Assembly: GCA_044226035.1 (NCBI GenBank)
Contig: JBGAHT010000002.1
Location: 1-64,000, forward strand
Origin: Pseudoluteimonas sp044226035
Lineage (GTDB): Bacteria > Pseudomonadota > Gammaproteobacteria > Xanthomonadales > Xanthomonadaceae
Direction: 5' to 3'
DNA: 64,000 nt
Both the position numbers and the translations under genes were made by a program. Shown in pieces: positions 17,394 through 25,896 of this stretch (position 1 is its first letter; each line of letters opens with the position of its first letter). The notes under the pieces were generated by a model, which saw only the letters and a list, made by a program, of their open reading frames with translations, ran no database searches and was not told the DNA's origin.

Positions 17394-18232
17394 ACCGGCG
17401 CGGCTTCGCGCCTGCCGCCGAGCCGCCCGATCAGCGCCATCGCCGCGGCCGGATTGCGCTCCTTGGCGGCGCCGATGAAGTAGACGAAGACCTCGCGTGG
17501 CGATGCCGGTATCGCGCCGGTTTCGATCCGCGGCAGGTCGTCCGGCGCATCGCCCGCGGCCCAGCGCCGCGCGCGCCCGGCCCAGGCGTCGAGTTCGCTG
17601 GCGGGATAACCGCTGGCGATGGCGCTGCGGCTGCGCATCAACCGCGCATACACGAACGGCGCGGTGACGTCGGCGAACGAGGGATGGTCCGGCGAATCGG
17701 TATGGACGGTCGCGAAGCCGTGCCGGCGCGCCAGCCCGATGAAGCCGGCATCGACGAACGCGGGATCGCGCACGTCCAGCACGTGGCGCAATGCGCGGCC
17801 GTTCGCGGTTTCCGGCAGCAGCGCGCAGAAGGCTTCGAACGCATCGCGTTGCAGTTCGATGCCGGCGTCGAACTGCCAGACCAGCGGCCCGAGCTTGTCG
17901 CCGAGTCCGGCGATGCCGCCGACGAAATCCTCGACCTGCGGCCCGGTCTTCGCCAGCGACTTCGCCTGCATGATCCGCATCGGCGCCTTGGCCGAGAACA
18001 CGAAGCCGTCCGGCGTTTCGTCGCGCCACTTGGCATAGGTCGCGGGTTTCTGCGTGCCGTAGTAGGTGCCGTTGATTTCGATGCTGCTGACGCGGCGGCT
18101 GGCGTATTCCAGCTCGCGCCGTTGCACCAGGCCCTTCGGGTAGAAGTTGTCGCGCCAGGGCGCGTAGGTCCAGCCGCCGATGCCGACGCGGATGCCGTCG
18201 ACCGGGCCGGGCGCGTCGCCGGAAAGTTCCAT
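17390..18232 (-). CDS. DUF72-domain protein (YecE family)
   Basis: A 280-residue TIM-barrel-like protein. The family signatures are RVGIGGWTYAPWRDNFYP near the N-terminus, SSIEINGTYYGTQKP, LGPLVWQF and a C-terminal FVYFIGAAKERNPAAA. Biochemical function of DUF72 proteins is not established. It follows the thiopurine methyltransferase gene by 8 bases, and its stop overlaps the hemN FNR box. Upstream in-frame sequence belongs to the neighbouring gene in another frame. Confidence 0.88.
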   Translation of the reverse strand: MELSGDAPGPVDGIRVGIGGWTYAPWRDNFYPKGLVQRRELEYASRRVSSIEINGTYYGTQKPATYAKWRDETPDGFVFSAKAPMRIMQAKSLAKTGPQVEDFVGGIAGLGDKLGPLVWQFDAGIELQRDAFEAFCALLPETANGRALRHVLDVRDPAFVDAGFIGLARRHGFATVHTDSPDHPSFADVTAPFVYARLMRSRSAIASGYPASELDAWAGRARRWAAGDAPDDLPRIETGAIPASPREVFVYFIGAAKERNPAAAMALIGRLGGRREAAPV

Positions 18233-18240
18233 TCGCGGCG

Positions 18241-18894
18241 TCAGCGCCGGCGCAATGCGTAGGCCGCGGTGTCCAGCCGCGACACGCCGGAGACGAAGCC
18301 CGGGTGTTCGGGCGGGATCGGCCGGCGCTCGAGCAGGTCGATGTCCCAGTCGCGGCCGTACAGCGCGCGCACTTCGTTCCCGGGGACCGAGAACGGCGGG
18401 CCGTCGCGTTCGGCCTGCGGGTATTCGAGGGTGATGAGCAGACCGCGGCAGCCGGCGGGCAGCTTCGCGTACAACTCGTTCGCATAGCGCCGGCGCAGTT
18501 CGGGAGGCAAGGCGATCAGCGCGGCGCGATCGAACACCGCGTCGCAATCCCGCAGCAGGTCCGCATCCAGCCCGAACGCGTCGCCGAGGATCAGTTCGAT
18601 CCCGCCCGCCTCGTAATGGCGGCCGTAATGCGTGTCGCGGATTTCGGGCCGCAGGCCGTTCTCGGCGAAGAACTGCGCGACCGCGAGTTCCGACAATTCG
18701 ACGCCGAGCACGCGATGGCCCTGCGCCGCGAACCAGGGCATGTCCAGCGATTTCCCCGCCAATGGCACGAACACCTTCGCGTCCGCGGGCACGCCGAGCG
18801 AGGGCCAGTGCTTGAGCAGCAACGGCGTCGGCGCGGCCTGGTGGAAGCCGATCTGGTTGTCCTGCCAGCGTTGGTGCCAGAAGTCGGGGTTCAT
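18241..18894 (-). CDS. tpm: Thiopurine S-methyltransferase family protein
   Basis: SAM-dependent methyltransferase of 217 residues. The bacterial TPMT opening MNPDFWHQRWQDNQIGFHQ is present, as are VFVPLAGKSLDMPWFAAQGH, VLGVELSELAVAQFF and FDRAALIALPPELRRRY. Bacterial homologues methylate selenium or tellurium compounds and thiopurines. Complete and of normal length. A REP-like palindromic element lies directly upstream. Confidence 0.93.
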   Translation of the reverse strand: MNPDFWHQRWQDNQIGFHQAAPTPLLLKHWPSLGVPADAKVFVPLAGKSLDMPWFAAQGHRVLGVELSELAVAQFFAENGLRPEIRDTHYGRHYEAGGIELILGDAFGLDADLLRDCDAVFDRAALIALPPELRRRYANELYAKLPAGCRGLLITLEYPQAERDGPPFSVPGNEVRALYGRDWDIDLLERRPIPPEHPGFVSGVSRLDTAAYALRRR

Positions 18895-18912
18895 CGAGAC
18901 CTCTCCCTTTCA

Positions 18913-19020
18913 TCTCCCTCCCTTTCGCCGCAGGCGAAGGGGAGGGTTGGGGAGGGGTTGCTGCCGATCCGCATAAACCCCCTCCCTGCCTCCCCCTTCG
19001 CTTCGCGAAAGGGGAGGAGA
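18913..19020. repeat. REP-like bipartite palindrome, family A, copy 1
   Basis: Two hairpins face each other across a short spacer: one around TTCGCCGCAGGCGAA and one around TTCGCTTCGCGAA. Each is flanked by complementary C-rich and G-rich runs (CTCCC / GGGAG). Similar elements occur at 25009, 46297 and 51921. It fills the gap between tpm and parC. Confidence 0.85.
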
Positions 19021-19023
19021 AAA

Positions 19024-21267
19024 TCATTCGACCGCCAGCCCATCCACCTTCTGCCAACCCCGCGGCAGCAGGCCGCCGCGCGATCCGCGCGCGCCGAGGT
19101 AATCGTCGAGCTCCTTGAACGACAGCGTCATCGTGCGGCTGCCGGACTTCACCTGCAGCTTGCCGCCCGGCGGCACCACCGCGACCGCGACTACGTGCTC
19201 GGTGCCGCGCTTGGCCTTCGGGATCTCGATGATCTTGTTGCCCTTGCCCTTGTCGAGTTCGGGCAGGTCGGACAGCGCGAACGCGAGCACGTGGCCGGCG
19301 CTCGTCACCGCGACGATGCGGTCGGCGGCGATGGCGTCGACCGCCGCCGGTTGCAGCGTGCGCGCGCCTTCGCCCAGCGAGAGCAGCGCCTTGCCGGCCT
19401 TGTTGCGGCCGGTGAGGTTCTCGAAGCGGGTGACGAAGCCGTAACCGTGCGAGGAGGCGATGACGAACCGCGCATCGTTGTCGCCGGTGGCCAGCGCCTG
19501 GAACGTCGCGCCCGCCGGCGGCGAGAAACGCCCGGTCAGCGGTTCGCCGTTGCCGCGCGCGCCGGGCAGGGTGTGCGCGGTCGTGGAGTAGCTGCGCCCG
19601 GTGGAATCGAGGAAGGCCACCTGTTGCGTGCTGCGGCCCTTCGCCGCCGCGAGCAGCGCGTCGCCCTCGCGGTAGCCCAGCGACGCGGCGTCGATGTCGT
19701 GGCCCTTGGCCGCGCGTACCCAGCCTTTCTCGCTCAGCACCACCGTCACCGGTTCGCTGGCGACGAGCTCGGTTTCGGCCAAGGCCTGCGCGGCCTCGCG
19801 CGCGACCAGCGGCGAACGCCGCGCGTCACCGAATTTCTTCGCATCGGCCAGCAGTTCGTCCTTCACCAGCTTCTTCAGCCTGCCCTTGCTGTCGAGCGTG
19901 GCGATCAGGCGGTCGCGTTCGGAATCGAGTTCGTCCTGTTCGCCGCGGATCTTCATTTCCTCCAGCCGCGCGAGCTGCTTCAGCTTGGTTTCGAGGATGT
20001 AGTCGGCCTGTTCCCCGCTGAGGTCGAAGCGCGCGATCAGCGCCGGCTTCGGCTCGTCCTCGCTGCGGATGATGCGGATCACCTCGTCGAGGTTGAGGAA
20101 CGCGATCAACAAACCTTCCAGCAGGTGCAGGCGGCGCTCGACCTTGTCGAGGCGATGCTTCAGGCGGCGCGTGACCGTGTCGGTGCGGAACGCCAGCCAT
20201 TCGGACAGGAACAGGCGGAGGTTCTTCACCTGCGGGCGGCCGTCGAGGCCGATCACGTTGAAGTTGGCGCGATAGCTCTTCTCGAGATCGGTGGTCGCGA
20301 ACAGGTGGCCCATCAGCTGTTCGGCATCGACCCGGTTGCTGCGCGGCACCAGCACGATGCGGGTCGGGTTGGCGTGGTCGGATTCGTCGCGGATGTCCTC
20401 CAGCCACGGCAGCTTCTTCGCCCGCATCTGGGTGGCGATCTGCTCGATCACCTTGCTCGGCGAGACCTGGTACGGAAGCTGGGTCACCACGATGTTCGCG
20501 TGTTCCTTCACGAACACGCCGCGCGCGCGGATGTTGCCGGTGCCGGTTTCGTACATCGCCAGCAGGTCGGCGGCGGGGGTGATGATCTCGGCCGCGGTCG
20601 GGTAATCGGGCCCGCGCACGAATTCGCACAGCTCGCGCACGGTCGCGTTCGGGTTGTCGAGCAGGTGCACGCAGGCCTCGACGACTTCGCGCAGGTTGTG
20701 CGGCGGCACGTCGGTGGCCATGCCGACCGCGATGCCGGTGGTGCCGTTGAGCAGCAGGTGCGGCAACCGCGCCGGCAGCCAGGTCGGTTCCTCCAGCGTG
20801 CCGTCGAAATTCGGCGTCCAGTCGACCGTGCCCTGGCCGAGTTCGGCGAGCAGCACCTCGGCGATGGGCGTGAGCTTGGATTCGGTGTAGCGCATCGCCG
20901 CGAACGACTTCGGGTCGTCGCTGGAACCGAAGTTACCCTGGCCGTCGATCAGCGGGTAGCGGTACGAGAACGGCTGCGCCATCAGCACCAGTGCCTCGTA
21001 GCAGGCGCTGTCGCCGTGCGGGTGGTACTTGCCGATCACGTCGCCGACGGTGCGCGCGGATTTCTTCGGCTTGGCCGAGGCGGCCAGGCCCAGTTCGCTC
21101 ATCGCGTAGACGATGCGCCGCTGCACCGGCTTCAACCCGTCGCCGATGAAGGGCAGGGCGCGGTCCAGCACCACGTACATCGAATAGTCGAGGTAGGCGC
21201 GCTCGGCGTACTCGCGCAGCGGGATCTGTTCGTAGCCGTGGAAGGCGGTGCGGATGTCGTCGTTCAT
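19024..21267 (-). CDS. parC: DNA topoisomerase IV subunit A
   Basis: Catalytic subunit of topoisomerase IV (747 residues), which decatenates daughter chromosomes. The active-site tyrosine is Y127 in AAMRYTES. The quinolone-determining region HPHGDSACYEA keeps the sensitive-type S87 and E91. A C-terminal domain of beta-pinwheel repeats follows (about 500-747). The partner parE is not in the window. The length and RYTES context fit ParC better than GyrA. Confidence 0.96.
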   Translation of the reverse strand: MNDDIRTAFHGYEQIPLREYAERAYLDYSMYVVLDRALPFIGDGLKPVQRRIVYAMSELGLAASAKPKKSARTVGDVIGKYHPHGDSACYEALVLMAQPFSYRYPLIDGQGNFGSSDDPKSFAAMRYTESKLTPIAEVLLAELGQGTVDWTPNFDGTLEEPTWLPARLPHLLLNGTTGIAVGMATDVPPHNLREVVEACVHLLDNPNATVRELCEFVRGPDYPTAAEIITPAADLLAMYETGTGNIRARGVFVKEHANIVVTQLPYQVSPSKVIEQIATQMRAKKLPWLEDIRDESDHANPTRIVLVPRSNRVDAEQLMGHLFATTDLEKSYRANFNVIGLDGRPQVKNLRLFLSEWLAFRTDTVTRRLKHRLDKVERRLHLLEGLLIAFLNLDEVIRIIRSEDEPKPALIARFDLSGEQADYILETKLKQLARLEEMKIRGEQDELDSERDRLIATLDSKGRLKKLVKDELLADAKKFGDARRSPLVAREAAQALAETELVASEPVTVVLSEKGWVRAAKGHDIDAASLGYREGDALLAAAKGRSTQQVAFLDSTGRSYSTTAHTLPGARGNGEPLTGRFSPPAGATFQALATGDNDARFVIASSHGYGFVTRFENLTGRNKAGKALLSLGEGARTLQPAAVDAIAADRIVAVTSAGHVLAFALSDLPELDKGKGNKIIEIPKAKRGTEHVVAVAVVPPGGKLQVKSGSRTMTLSFKELDDYLGARGSRGGLLPRGWQKVDGLAVE

Positions 21268-21290
21268 GGGGGGATTTTACGCGCCGATCG

Positions 21291-21410
21291 CCCCTCTCCC
21301 GCGCAACTCGCGCCATCCATGGCGCCCGCCCCTCGGGCCGGCTTCGCTGTTCGCGGGCGCTCCTGCGCCCGCAGTCGGGCACCCTCTCCCGCAAAAGGGG
21401 AGAAGGGGAA
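21291..21410. repeat. REP-like element, family B, degenerate copy
   Basis: The stretch between parC and rnk begins CCCCTCTCCCGCG and ends CTCTCCCGCAAAAGGGGAG, the ends seen in the family B elements at 27389, 49926 and 58065. The middle is different and carries an additional GCGGGCGC / GCGCCCGC inverted repeat. It is treated as a diverged family member. Confidence 0.6.
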
Positions 21411-21416
21411 TGCGCA

Positions 21417-21848
21417 TCAGCGGTGCAACTCGCCCGCCGCCTCCGGCTGGTAGCGGATCGCCAGCACTTCCAGGCGCGCCGTGCGCCCGCCGGGCATCGG
21501 CCAGTCGATGCTGTCGCCCGTGCGCAGGCCGAGCAGGGCGCTGCCCACCGGCGCCAGGATCGAAACCTTGTGCGCGCTGCCGTCGGCGTCGCGCGGATAG
21601 ACCAGCGCCAGTTCGCGTTCGTGGCTGCCGAGTTCGGCATCGTCCACGCGCACGCGCGCGACCGAGTTCATGGTGATCACGTCGCCCGGCATCGCCGCCG
21701 GTTCGGCCACCTCGGCGCGCTCGAGTTCGCCGCGCAGCGCCCCGGTATCGAGGCCGCGGAATTGCGGCTGCTCGAGCAGTTCCTCGATGCGTTCGACATC
21801 CAGCCGAGACAGCAACAGCGATGGACGTCGGGTGGTGGTCGCGTGCAT
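21417..21848 (-). CDS. rnk: Rnk-family nucleoside diphosphate kinase regulator
   Basis: A 143-residue member of the Rnk group of the GreA/GreB C-terminal superfamily, which binds RNA polymerase. Core motifs are DVITMNSVARVRV, ELALVYPRDAD and SILAPVGSALLGLRTGDSIDWPMPGG. A strong Shine-Dalgarno AGGAGG lies 5 bases before the ATG. Immediately upstream of that is a terminator-like hairpin, described separately, suggesting regulation in the leader. Confidence 0.92.
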   Translation of the reverse strand: MHATTTRRPSLLLSRLDVERIEELLEQPQFRGLDTGALRGELERAEVAEPAAMPGDVITMNSVARVRVDDAELGSHERELALVYPRDADGSAHKVSILAPVGSALLGLRTGDSIDWPMPGGRTARLEVLAIRYQPEAAGELHR

Positions 21849-21862
21849 TTGCGCCTCCTGCG

Positions 21863-21895
21863 AAAAAACAAACGGGCGGCGCCTGCGCGTCGCCC
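21863..21895 (-). promoter_or_regulatory. Terminator-like hairpin in the rnk leader
   Basis: On the minus strand the hairpin GGGCGACGC-GCAG-GCGCCGCCC is followed by GTTTGTTTTTT. It ends only 3 bases before the rnk Shine-Dalgarno sequence. A candidate promoter (TTGCCC, 17 bases, TAACGT) is visible further upstream, near 21920-21950. The geometry suggests transcription attenuation of rnk. A leader RNA class has been described upstream of rnk in pseudomonads; whether this is the same class is not tested. Confidence 0.6.
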
Positions 21896-22007
21896 GCTGG
21901 TGGATGGGATGCAGGGCACGTTAGCCCCGAATCCGGGCCGGGGCAAGCCATGACGCCGCCTTTCGCCGCAGGCGCTATCGTCTGCATGGCGAACGGAGGA
22001 GGGTGCG

Positions 22008-22376
22008 ATGGAGAACCACGAGATTGCCGTCGTTTTCCTGCAAATGTGCGCGCGCGGCGAGGTGCGCGAGGCGTACGAACGCCACGTCGCCGCCGGTTTC
22101 GTCCACCACAACGCCTGGTTCCCGGGCGATCGCGAATCGCTGCTGCTGGCGATGGAGAAGAGCGCGGCCATCGAGCCGAACAAGGCGTTCGAGCCCAGGC
22201 AGGTCGTCGATGGCGGCGACCGCGTCGCGGTGCTGTCGCGCCTGGCGCGGGCGGATGCCGGCGTCGAAATCGCGGTCGTCCACATCCTGCGCTTCGAAGG
22301 CGGGCGCATCGCGGAAATGTGGGACGTCGGCCAGGAGGTCCCGGCGGATTCGCCGAACGCGCTGGGGATGTTCTAG
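22008..22376 (+). CDS. SnoaL-like / NTF2-fold protein
   Basis: A 122-residue soluble protein of the SnoaL-like polyketide-cyclase/NTF2 fold. It shows the typical MCARGEVREAYERHVAAGFVHHN, VVDGGDRVAVLSRL and VVHILRFEGGRIAEMWDVGQEVP pattern. Such proteins are diverse small-molecule binders or isomerases, and no substrate can be given. Transcribed on the plus strand opposite rnk. A GGAGG Shine-Dalgarno precedes the ATG. Confidence 0.85.
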   Translation: MENHEIAVVFLQMCARGEVREAYERHVAAGFVHHNAWFPGDRESLLLAMEKSAAIEPNKAFEPRQVVDGGDRVAVLSRLARADAGVEIAVVHILRFEGGRIAEMWDVGQEVPADSPNALGMF

Positions 22377-22383
22377 GCCCGGA

Positions 22384-22411
22384 ACGAAAAACCCCCGCAT
22401 TCGCGAGGGTC
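22384..22411 (-). terminator. Rho-independent terminator of tRNA-Leu
   Basis: On the minus strand CCCTCGC-GAAT-GCGGGGG is followed by TTTTT. It lies about 16 bases beyond the CCA end of the tRNA and also near the SnoaL-like stop on the other strand. Confidence 0.8.
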
Positions 22412-22426
22412 CGTGTGCTTGACCGT

Positions 22427-22511
<85 letters not shown>

Positions 22512-22577
22512 GATCAAGGCCGCGCATTCTGGGCATGGCGGCCATGCTTGTCAACGCGCAGCCTGTACCATGGCCGC

Positions 22578-25001
22578 ATGAACAAGCCACCCGGCAAGCG
22601 CGGCCCCGGTCGCGGCAAGTCCAGCCCGAAATCGAGGCCGTCCGGCAAGCCGGAGCAGGGAGGCAGGAAGGCGAAGCCGGCCCCGGCCCGGCCGCCATGG
22701 ATGCCCGAGCCGCCGCCGTCGCCCGCGCGCACGCGCCAGCCGGCGCCGCCGAGGCATGCGCCGCGCGCCGATCCGCAAGCCGAACGCGAGGCGCAGCGCT
22801 ACGCGCAGCCCATCGCCAGCCGCGAGATGATCCTGCAGGTGCTCGCCGCCAGCGACGGGCCGATGGAGGCCGATGCGCTGGCGCGGAAGCTGGCGCTGAC
22901 CGCGCCGGAACGCTTCGACGCGCTGGAAAAGCGCCTCGCCGCGATGCTGCGCGACGGCCAGCTGCTGCAGAACCGCCGCGGCGGCTACGTCCCGGCCGAA
23001 CGCGCGGACTTGGTCGCCGGCACGGTAATCGCCAACGAGAACGGCTTCGGCTTCCTGCGCCCGGACAGTGGCAGCGGCGACGACCTGTTCCTGCCGCCGT
23101 TCGAAATGCGCAAGGCGATGCACGGCGACCGCGTGCTGGCCAGCGTCACCGGCGTGGACCGGCGCGGCCGCCGCGAAGGCACGATCGTGGAAGTGCTCGA
23201 ACGCCGCTTGAGCCGGCTGATCGGGCGCTACACCGAGGAAGCGGGCATCGGCTACGTGGTGCCCGACGACAAGCGCGTGCAGCGCAACGTGATGGTCCCC
23301 GCCGACGGCCGCAACGGCGCGCGCAACGGGCAGCTGGTGGTCGCCGAGATCACCACGCCGCAGGACGCGCACCGGCCGCCGATCGGCCGCGTGCTCGCGG
23401 TGCTGGGCGACAAGCTCACCGCCTCGCAGGCGGTGGAGGCGGCGATCCACGGCCACGACATCCCGCACGAGTTTTCGCCGGAAGCGCTGGCACAGGCCAC
23501 CGCGGTTCCACTGGAGGTGCGGCCGACCGACATCGCCCGCCGCGTCGATTTGCGCAACACCCCGCTGGTCACCATCGACGGCGAGGACGCCAAGGATTTC
23601 GACGACGCGGTCTGGTGCGAGCCGAACAAGGACGGCTTCCGCCTGATCGTCGCCATCGCCGACGTCTCGCATTACGTGCGCCCGGGCACGCCGCTGGACG
23701 ACGAGGCGCAGCTGCGCGCGACCTCGGTGTATTTCCCCGGCTTCGTGGTGCCGATGCTGCCGGAGACGCTGAGCAACGGCATCTGCTCGCTGAACCCGAA
23801 GGTCGACCGCCTGTGCTTTTGCTGCGACATGCAGGTAGGGCGCGACGGCATCGTCGCTTCCGCCGGGTTCTACGAAGCGGTGATGCACTCGCACGCGCGC
23901 CTGACCTATACCGACGTATGGAACGCGGTGGGCGATGGCATCCCCGAGGACGACCATGCCGCCGCGCTGGCCAAGATCGGGCCTTTGCTGCCGCAGGTGC
24001 AGCGCCTGCACCAGCTGTACAAGCTGCTGGACAAGGCGCGAGCGAAGCGCGGCGCGATCGAGTTCGAGAGCGGCGAGGTGCGCTTCGTCCTCGATGCGAA
24101 GGGCGTCGTGACCCAGGCCGGCATGCTCCAGCGCAACGACGCGCACAAGCTGATCGAGGAATGCATGATCGCGGCCAACGTGCAGGCCGCGTTGTTCCTG
24201 CTCGAATCCCGGATCCCGGCGCCGTACCGCGACCACGACAAGCCGCCGGAGTCCAAGTACGCGGACCTGGAGGAATTCCTCAAGGAATTCCACCTGCGCC
24301 TGCCGCCGTGGGCGAAGGTCAAGCCGAAGGACTTCCGCAACCTGCTGGAGAAGATCCGCGAGCGGCCCGACGCCGCGCTGCTGGAATCGGTGATCCTGCG
24401 CAGCCAGTCGCTGGCGGTGTATGCGCCGGACAACATCGGCCACTTCGGCCTGGCGCTGGAGGCGTACGCGCACTTCACCTCGCCGATCCGCCGCTATCCG
24501 GACCTGCTGGTCCACCGCGCGATCAAGCACGCACTGGCCGGCGGCCGGCCGGATACCTACGAATACTCGCCGCATGCGATGGCCAGCCTGTCGCTGCAGT
24601 GCTCGGAGCGTTCGCGCCGCGCCGACGAGGCCCAGCGCGAAGTCGACGAGCGCTACCGCGCGGCGTGGATGGAAAGCCATGTCGGCAAGGAATTCGACGG
24701 CACCATCAGCGGCGTGACCAGCTTCGGCCTGTTCGTCGAACTGGACGAATCCAAGGTCAACGGGCTGGTCCACGTGACCCAGTTGCCGCGCGACTTCTAC
24801 CACTTCGATGCGGTGCGCAAGACCCTCACCGGCGAACGCCGCGGCCACGAGTACCGCCTCGGCGACCGGGTGCGCATCGTGGTGCTCAAGGCCAGCGTGG
24901 AAGACCGCAAGATCGACTTCCGCCTGGTCGAGGACGATGGTCCGGTGAAGCCGCTGCCGGAGCGGGGCAAGCCTGCGAAACGGGTGAAGCAAAAGTATTG
25001 A
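22578..25001 (+). CDS. rnr: Ribonuclease R
   Basis: Processive 3'-5' exoribonuclease of 807 residues that degrades structured RNA. A basic Pro/Lys/Arg-rich N-terminal tail (about 1-75) precedes a winged-helix segment (about 85-135) and cold-shock OB domains. The RNB catalytic core has GEDAKDFDDAVW with its metal-binding Asp residues, and a C-terminal S1 domain spans FDGTISGVTSFGLFVELDESKVNGLVHV. I start it at the Met of MNKPPGKRG; an in-frame Met 30 bases upstream would add a poorly conserved tail. It diverges from tRNA-Leu and is followed by rlmB. Confidence 0.96.
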   Translation: MNKPPGKRGPGRGKSSPKSRPSGKPEQGGRKAKPAPARPPWMPEPPPSPARTRQPAPPRHAPRADPQAEREAQRYAQPIASREMILQVLAASDGPMEADALARKLALTAPERFDALEKRLAAMLRDGQLLQNRRGGYVPAERADLVAGTVIANENGFGFLRPDSGSGDDLFLPPFEMRKAMHGDRVLASVTGVDRRGRREGTIVEVLERRLSRLIGRYTEEAGIGYVVPDDKRVQRNVMVPADGRNGARNGQLVVAEITTPQDAHRPPIGRVLAVLGDKLTASQAVEAAIHGHDIPHEFSPEALAQATAVPLEVRPTDIARRVDLRNTPLVTIDGEDAKDFDDAVWCEPNKDGFRLIVAIADVSHYVRPGTPLDDEAQLRATSVYFPGFVVPMLPETLSNGICSLNPKVDRLCFCCDMQVGRDGIVASAGFYEAVMHSHARLTYTDVWNAVGDGIPEDDHAAALAKIGPLLPQVQRLHQLYKLLDKARAKRGAIEFESGEVRFVLDAKGVVTQAGMLQRNDAHKLIEECMIAANVQAALFLLESRIPAPYRDHDKPPESKYADLEEFLKEFHLRLPPWAKVKPKDFRNLLEKIRERPDAALLESVILRSQSLAVYAPDNIGHFGLALEAYAHFTSPIRRYPDLLVHRAIKHALAGGRPDTYEYSPHAMASLSLQCSERSRRADEAQREVDERYRAAWMESHVGKEFDGTISGVTSFGLFVELDESKVNGLVHVTQLPRDFYHFDAVRKTLTGERRGHEYRLGDRVRIVVLKASVEDRKIDFRLVEDDGPVKPLPERGKPAKRVKQKY

Positions 25002-25008
25002 GCTTTGC

Positions 25009-25123
25009 TCCCTCCCTTTCGCCAAAGGCGAAGGGGAGGGTTGGGGAGGGGTGCCCTGTGCACATGTGATGCGAAGTGCACCCCCTCCCGGCCTCCCCCT
25101 GCGCTTCGCGCAAGGGGAGGAGG
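25009..25123. repeat. REP-like bipartite palindrome, family A, copy 2
   Basis: Same architecture as at 18913: a hairpin around TTCGCCAAAGGCGAA, a GGGTTGGGGAGGGGT arm, a spacer, its complementary CCCCTCCC arm, and a second hairpin around TTGCGCGAAGCGCAA. It occupies the rnr-rlmB gap, and its final GGGGAGGAGG runs into the rlmB leader. Confidence 0.88.
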
Positions 25124-25140
25124 AAAGGCACAATGCCCGC

Positions 25141-25896
25141 ATGACCAACAAATCCGCCCAATGGATCGTCGGCCTGAACGCGGTCGCCTCGGCGCTGGAG
25201 CACGACGCCGAGCACGTGCGCGAGGTGCTGCTGGAAGCCGGCGGCAAGAACCCGCGCATCGTCGAACTCGAGGGCAATGCGCGGCGCCTGGGCATCGAGG
25301 TGCGCCGGGTCGCGCAGCAGGCGCTGGACGGCGTCGCCGGCGGGTTGCGCCACCAGGGCGCGGCCGCGCGCTACGCCGCCGCGAAAACCTGGGACGAGCA
25401 TGAACTGCCGGCGCTGGTCGAAGCCGCCGAAGGCAAGGCGTTGGTGCTGGTGCTGGACGGCGTGCAGGACCCGCACAACCTCGGCGCCTGCCTGCGCAGC
25501 GCGGCCGCCGCGGGCGCGACCGCGGTGCTGTTCCCCAAGGACAAGGCGGTGCAGGTCAACGCGACCGTGCGCAAGACTTCGGCCGGCGCCGCGGACACGC
25601 TACCGGTGTTCAGCGTGACCAATCTTTCGCGCACGTTGCGCGAACTGCAGAAACTCGGCGTGTGGATCTACGGGCTCGCCGGCGAAGCGGAGGCGTCGCT
25701 GTACGCGCTCGACCTGCGCGGCAACGTCGCGCTGGTGCTGGGCAGCGAGGGCGAGGGCCTGCGCCGGCTCACCCGCGAGAACTGCGACCAGCTGGTGAAT
25801 ATCCCGATGCCGGGCGAGTTCGAAAGCCTCAACGTCTCGGTCGCCACCGGCATCGCCCTGTTCGAGGCGGTGCGGCAACGGGCGGGGATCGCCTGA
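25141..25896 (+). CDS. rlmB: 23S rRNA (guanosine-2'-O-)-methyltransferase RlmB
   Basis: SPOUT methyltransferase of 251 residues that modifies G2251 of 23S rRNA. An N-terminal substrate-binding domain (IVGLNAVASALE) is followed by the three SPOUT motifs: LDGVQDPHNLGACLRSAAAAG, LVLGSEGEGLRRL and IPMPGEFESLNVSVATGIALFE. Adjacent rnr and rlmB is the standard pairing. I chose the ATG at 25141 because the upstream extension is translated from repeat A. Its stop overlaps the next ATG by one base. Confidence 0.96.
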   Translation: MTNKSAQWIVGLNAVASALEHDAEHVREVLLEAGGKNPRIVELEGNARRLGIEVRRVAQQALDGVAGGLRHQGAAARYAAAKTWDEHELPALVEAAEGKALVLVLDGVQDPHNLGACLRSAAAAGATAVLFPKDKAVQVNATVRKTSAGAADTLPVFSVTNLSRTLRELQKLGVWIYGLAGEAEASLYALDLRGNVALVLGSEGEGLRRLTRENCDQLVNIPMPGEFESLNVSVATGIALFEAVRQRAGIA

